A stretch of DNA of 22,082 bases, taken from Falciphora oryzae. Lineage: Eukaryota > Ascomycota > Sordariomycetes > Magnaporthales > Magnaporthaceae. Below the pieces are notes generated by a model. That model was not told the origin of the DNA, did no database searches, and was given only the letters and a program-made list of their open reading frames with translations. Of the stretch, positions 18,835-22,082 are shown one piece after another. The position numbers were made by a program, and so were the translations under genes. The stretch is from assembly GCA_000733355.1 (NCBI GenBank), contig JNVV01000043.1, positions 327,423-349,504 of the forward strand, in the 5' to 3' direction. Position 1 is the first letter of the stretch; the number at the start of each line of letters is the position of its first letter.

Positions 18835-20637
18835 ATGGAGCCTCTTCAACAGCCAGTTGAGGCTATTCCCGAGCCTACCGACGCCGGCACCGTAAGGCCG
18901 GCGGTCCCTCCCGTGCAATCTGCAGGCACCCACTTCGAGCCCTTGCAAATCCACGAGATTGATCCCGTCTTTGCCGGCCTCCCGGCGACTCCCCTTGAGC
19001 TTTTCCTTCTCTTTTTGCCTGGTTTTTTGGTAGAGAAATGGGTGTGCTGGACCAATGATTTTGAGCCGGGAAAGCCAGGGCCGGGCCCGGCAGAGAAGCA
19101 CGGGAAAAGTCGACGTTCTAATCGGTGGAAGCCTACCAACGTGGCGGAGGTTTATCTGCTGATCGGGATATTGATTTTTATGTTAGTTCATCCTGAAAAG
19201 GATATGAAAACGTATTGGAAAACGACTGCAGAAGGGCCGGATTACGCATTTACTCGCCTGATATCTCGCGATCGCTTTGAGATATTGTATCGCCGCCTCC
19301 GGATCTGGTGCGAGGAATCGTTGCCGTCACCGCCAACACGCAAAGGAACCGCTAACGCCGCGGTTTTTCGTCGAGTCGATGAGTGGTCTAGATAGATCCA
19401 AGTCGTTAGTACAGATCTGTTGGCTGCGGGATTATTGGTGGTAGTTGACGAGGCGATGATCCGGTATACCGGCCGCAGTAAAGAGATTACGACGATACCT
19501 TCAAAGCCGACTCCCGTTAGCTTCCGCGTGTGGGTTGCTGCAACGAACTTTGGGTACTTTTTTAATTGGCTTTAGCATGTTAACGAGAGAGGGCCAGTCG
19601 ATTTGCTACCGCTGCCGCGCAAAGGAGAGGACGTACCGGAATCTTTGCTTAATAAAACCCAACAGGTTGTTTGGACTTTAATGCGACGCCTGCAGCAAAA
19701 GTGGCCAGCGCTGACGATTTACCTATTCTTTGACAATCTTTTCGGATTTCCGCAATTGTATCGGGCTTTGCGACGGCAAGGTATCGGCGCGACGGGCACG
19801 GCGGCTATAAACTCCGGGTTTTATCAGCCGCTAATTAAAGCTAAAAAGCGCGATAAAGTTGACGGTGCGATATTTTAGGGATCTTTTACGTTAATGCCAA
19901 CGCCGGATTTAGAAGTCAATTAGATCGCGTGGAAAGATAACAGGCTCGTTACCTTTTTTTCAACCGTTTTTACCGGGTACGAGCAGGCTTTGCGAGCCCT
20001 CTGGAAGCGGCCTAAAAAGATTTCGAAGGCAGGGCGAGCCGCGCGCCGAGTTTTTGGCGACGATCTTGTAAAGGAATTGTTAATTCCGCCGGTAACTTAG
20101 GCCTATAACTATAATATGGGCGGGGTTGATTTCGGTGATTAGCTTCGATCTGGATGCGCGTTCGATTACCGGTATCGCAAAGGCTTGTGGCAGTCGTTCG
20201 CTTGGGGTTTTCTATTCCAAATGATTTGCGTTAACACGTATATCTTGCAGCGCGACGGTTAGCCCTCTTTTTTTTTAATCGCTTCGCAATCGGATTGGCG
20301 CCTTGCAGTCGCGCGGGCGTTGTTTGACAAGTACGGCGGCGAGGCGCGCTTTTGGAAGCGATCGGTTGCGGTTACGATTACTAGCGAAAATACGCCTATT
20401 AGTAAGCATTTTATAGTGCATAGAGGAAAGCGATCGGATTGCTCTGCTTACAAAGGGGTGCAGAAGCTTACCAATAAAAAACGCGCGTTGGCGACTACCG
20501 ACGGCAACGCGATCAAGCCTCCTGGGCGGACGAGATACGGGTGCGAGTTTTGTGACGTACCGCTTTGTAATAACGATTTTTGCTGGTACCTTTACTACGG
20601 GCTGGATAAGGCGGAGTTGGAAGTACCGAAAAAATGA
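18835..20637 (+). pseudogene. piggyBac-type transposase with seven in-frame TAG stops
   Basis: A single 600-codon frame from ATG 18835 (MEPLQQPVE) to TGA 20635. TAG codons interrupt it at 19393, 19573, 19876, 19921, 20098, 20140 and 20260; no frameshift, TAA or internal TGA occurs. The DDE fold is clear: WKPTNVAEVYLLIGILIFM in the N-part, D205 in VVDEAMIRYTGRS, D300 in LFFDNLF, D432 in YNMGGVDFGD, and a Cys-rich C-terminus (YGCEFCDVPLCNNDFC) like the zinc-binding tail of piggyBac transposases. The length is close to that of active piggyBac enzymes. Several TAGs stand where the family has Gln (GD-TAG-LRS in the MGGVD..DQ motif), consistent with CAG to TAG change. That is C to T at CpA, the RIP preference. 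All three catalytic Asp remain. Confidence 0.95.
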
Positions 20638-20667
20638 ACGTTTTTATTGGCTGACGCGCGTAGGATC

Positions 20668-20680
20668 GGCGGTCGGGTGG
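20668..20680 (-). repeat. Right terminal inverted repeat of piggyBac element
   Basis: GGCGGTCGGGTGG followed by TTAA; a perfect inverted match to 18673-18685. Confidence 0.9.
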
Positions 20681-20684
20681 TTAA

Positions 20685-20701
20685 CCGCACTTAAGGGGAT
20701 A
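20685..20701 (-). repeat. Right outer palindrome arm flanking the piggyBac element
   Basis: CCGCACTTAAGGGGATA, directly right of the TTAA. It is inverse to 18652-18668 with one mismatch. Without the transposon the two arms plus one TTAA would form a 38-bp near-perfect palindrome. Confidence 0.85.
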
Positions 20702-21281
20702 CGGCTTTTGGACGGTAGGGGAAAGCTTGGCTGGGAGTAATGCAGACCTTAGCTGCATGCGCTCTCGGCCGTTTTCGAGCTGGATTCGTTTGGCGCCTCG
20801 AGTACTAGTAGCGAAATATTAAGCCGAAAAAATGAGACTTCGGGAATGGTGTGTGTGAAATTGAGCCGAGTAGATATGGAATATATGTTTCGCACCGTTG
20901 GAGAAAGGAGATGTCTGGTGAGGAGGCAATATACCTACTTATTTGTACCCGATTTCTAGCTAACTGGGCGCCAAAGGGCGGGAAGTAGGTGAGGCTGCGA
21001 CGCACGAGCTGGTGCGGCATACGCAGTGATTGAGAAGAAACGGAATGATTTTCGTCCAACTAACCGCTGTCGCACCCCTATAACGGTAACATCTAGATAA
21101 AGCCCCGGCAATAATGGCTTTCCGCCAGCTAAGCAGCCGTTAGTAACAAATAAAAGGAGCACGATTATAGTTAAAAACTTGCTGCAATTAATCTGCTAGC
21201 TAGTGCTAACGATCTGGTATTTAAATCACGCCAGGTGCTCATTTGGACAAACTTGGCTAATAGGGGAGAGAGAGAGAGAGA
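20702..21281. other. Gene-free AT-richer region
   Basis: About 580 bp between the transposon and repeat copy 2. The longest frames (about 65-85 codons on either strand) show no domain. Base composition is more AT-rich than the coding parts of the window, and a short (GA)n run (about 21266-21283) leads into repeat copy 2. Possibly old, mutated repeat DNA. Confidence 0.5.
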
Positions 21282-21626
21282 GAGTATATTTAACGTCGTT
21301 ATAGTCGGGATCTACCAGTCCCTGCCTCCTAGGGGGCATACGACGTGCTAGCGCTACTTAAGCTTGACACTAGGCTATATGTTGTTATCGAGGCGGCTAA
21401 CAAATCAAACCAAGGGGCAAGCCTAAAGCACACGAAGTTCGGGCCGCATTCCGGCGCTCTTTATTAGTAAGCGGGCAATCGGCAAAAAAAGGGGCGAATA
21501 AACGCCGGGGCGCTGTGAGCGCTGCTGTTGGTGGTAGAGAAAAGCAGTCGGCCGGCAAGGTGCTGGAAATAAAGTACGGCCGGGTTTGGTTGGGGAGGTA
21601 CCGCAATAGTCCCCCTTTGGGCCCGG
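21282..21626. repeat. Dispersed repeat, copy 2
   Basis: Direct-orientation copy of 8817-9144, 12.4 kb away. It starts at GAGTATATTTAACGTCG and ends at GGGCCCGG. By eye roughly three quarters of positions match, with small indels. Copy 2 often has T or A where copy 1 has C or G: CCAGG becomes CTAGG, and TTGGTGAGC becomes TTAGTAAGC. These are CpA to TpA changes on one or the other strand, as RIP would leave. Confidence 0.85.
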
Positions 21627-21983
21627 CTAAAGAAAGAAAATTTTGGGGCTGGAGGGCCTAATTCCAACCCTGTGTGCTTTTTGTGTGTTTATCGCGCATC
21701 GAACGAATTGTAACAAACGGCGGCCTCCTTAGGGAAGGGAGGTCACGTCTGAAGGGAAAAGGGGGATCTCAGAGGTTCAGCAACTCAACAGTCTGGTTTG
21801 TGCAAAGCTCGACAAGCTAATGATGACAAGAAACAAGAAACGATTGCTTGGCCTTCGAACTCCCTTCATAGGGGGTCCTGCAGGCCCTTTTTATGCACAG
21901 CCTCCCAGCCACCCCTCGGCTGCCGTCGGCAGAGTCTCCTCCTCCATGATGCCCGTCCGGGCTGGCTGTGCTTTGGTGCGTCA
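21627..21983. other. Gene-free region after repeat copy 2
   Basis: About 360 bp with no supported gene. The first 40 bp may be the weakly conserved tail of the repeat. Short overlapping ORFs on both strands at 21798-22065 run into the minisatellite and are treated as chance. Confidence 0.45.
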
Positions 21984-22082
21984 TGGTCTGGAACAACATG
22001 CCACTGACCCTTTGGTCTGGAACAACATGCCACTGATCCTCTGGTCTGGAACAACATGCCACTGACCTCCTGGTCTGGAACA
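21984..22082 (+). repeat. 29-bp minisatellite, at least 3.4 units, cut by window end
   Basis: Units start at 21984, 22013, 22042 and 22071 with TGGTCTGGAACAACATGCCA and differ only in the last few bases (GACCCTT, GATCCTC, GACCTCC). The array continues past the window edge. Confidence 0.95.

Larger units (their letters stand above)
18673..20680 (+). mobile_element. piggyBac-superfamily DNA transposon, inactivated
   Basis: 2008 bp bounded by perfect 13-bp inverted repeats, CCACCCGACCGCC at the left and its complement at the right, with TTAA immediately outside both ends (18669-18672, 20681-20684). TTAA target duplication and short inverted repeats starting with C are hallmarks of piggyBac. The interior holds one transposase frame on the plus strand. 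Leader and trailer are short (162 and 43 bp). The coding part carries no indel but multiple TAG stops, so the element is dead in cis yet structurally complete; it could in principle be moved by a transposase encoded elsewhere. Confidence 0.92.

Noticed and set aside
20759..20959. About 66-codon open frame right of the piggyBac element
   Set aside because: It lies outside the inverted repeats, lacks an ATG near its start, and matches no family I recognise.
1..22082. CRISPR arrays, rRNA genes or bacterial operon signals
   Set aside because: None seen; introns, RIP pattern and gene families show a fungal nuclear genome. The minisatellite at the right edge has no spacer structure.

Overview
The window looks like nuclear DNA of a filamentous ascomycete, most likely a Sordariomycete. 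The genes carry short introns (57-133 nt) with GTRNGT-type donors and CTRAC-type branch sites. Coding DNA is GC-rich, and the families present (DUF7708-like NACHT receptors, RING-bearing SNF2 helicases, the fungal PD-(D/E)XK-like family, F-box/ankyrin proteins) are typical of Pezizomycotina. A piggyBac transposase is killed only by TAG codons, as expected from repeat-induced point mutation (RIP). The species cannot be named from the sequence alone.

Left third (1-8.8 kb). A minus-strand F-box/ankyrin-repeat gene runs off the left edge and is broken by two apparent frameshifts. Next come a short plus-strand ORF with a signal peptide (candidate small secreted protein) behind a clear TATA box, about 2 kb of non-coding DNA, and a plus-strand gene for a 533-residue low-complexity protein with a 15-residue polyglutamine tract and a short coiled coil. 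The following intergenic region holds a degenerate tRNA-like sequence.

Centre (8.8-18.4 kb). A roughly 330-nt dispersed repeat is followed by a minus-strand NLR-type gene (946 residues, six exons): a DUF7708-like N-terminal region, a NACHT NTPase, a winged-helix-like region, and three C2H2 zinc fingers where repeats usually sit. A 516-bp gap separates it from a divergently transcribed SNF2 helicase with a RING finger (938 residues, ten exons, all helicase motifs visible). Downstream is a gene of the fungal PD-(D/E)XK nuclease-like family. It has one frameshift at a run of seven G and appears to have lost the catalytic E..K pair.

Right part (18.4-22.1 kb). A piggyBac element has 13-bp terminal inverted repeats and TTAA on both sides, and sits in the centre of an interrupted palindrome. 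Its transposase frame has no indel but seven in-frame TAG codons. A second direct copy of the dispersed repeat follows, and the window ends in a 29-bp minisatellite.

Taken together, the two direct repeat copies bracket a block holding NLR, SNF2/RING helicase, PD-(D/E)XK-like gene and dead transposon. That is the layout of an accessory, possibly presence/absence-variable region. A joint defence role for the genes is inference only. Exon structures were derived by hand from splice signals, frame continuity and protein motifs.
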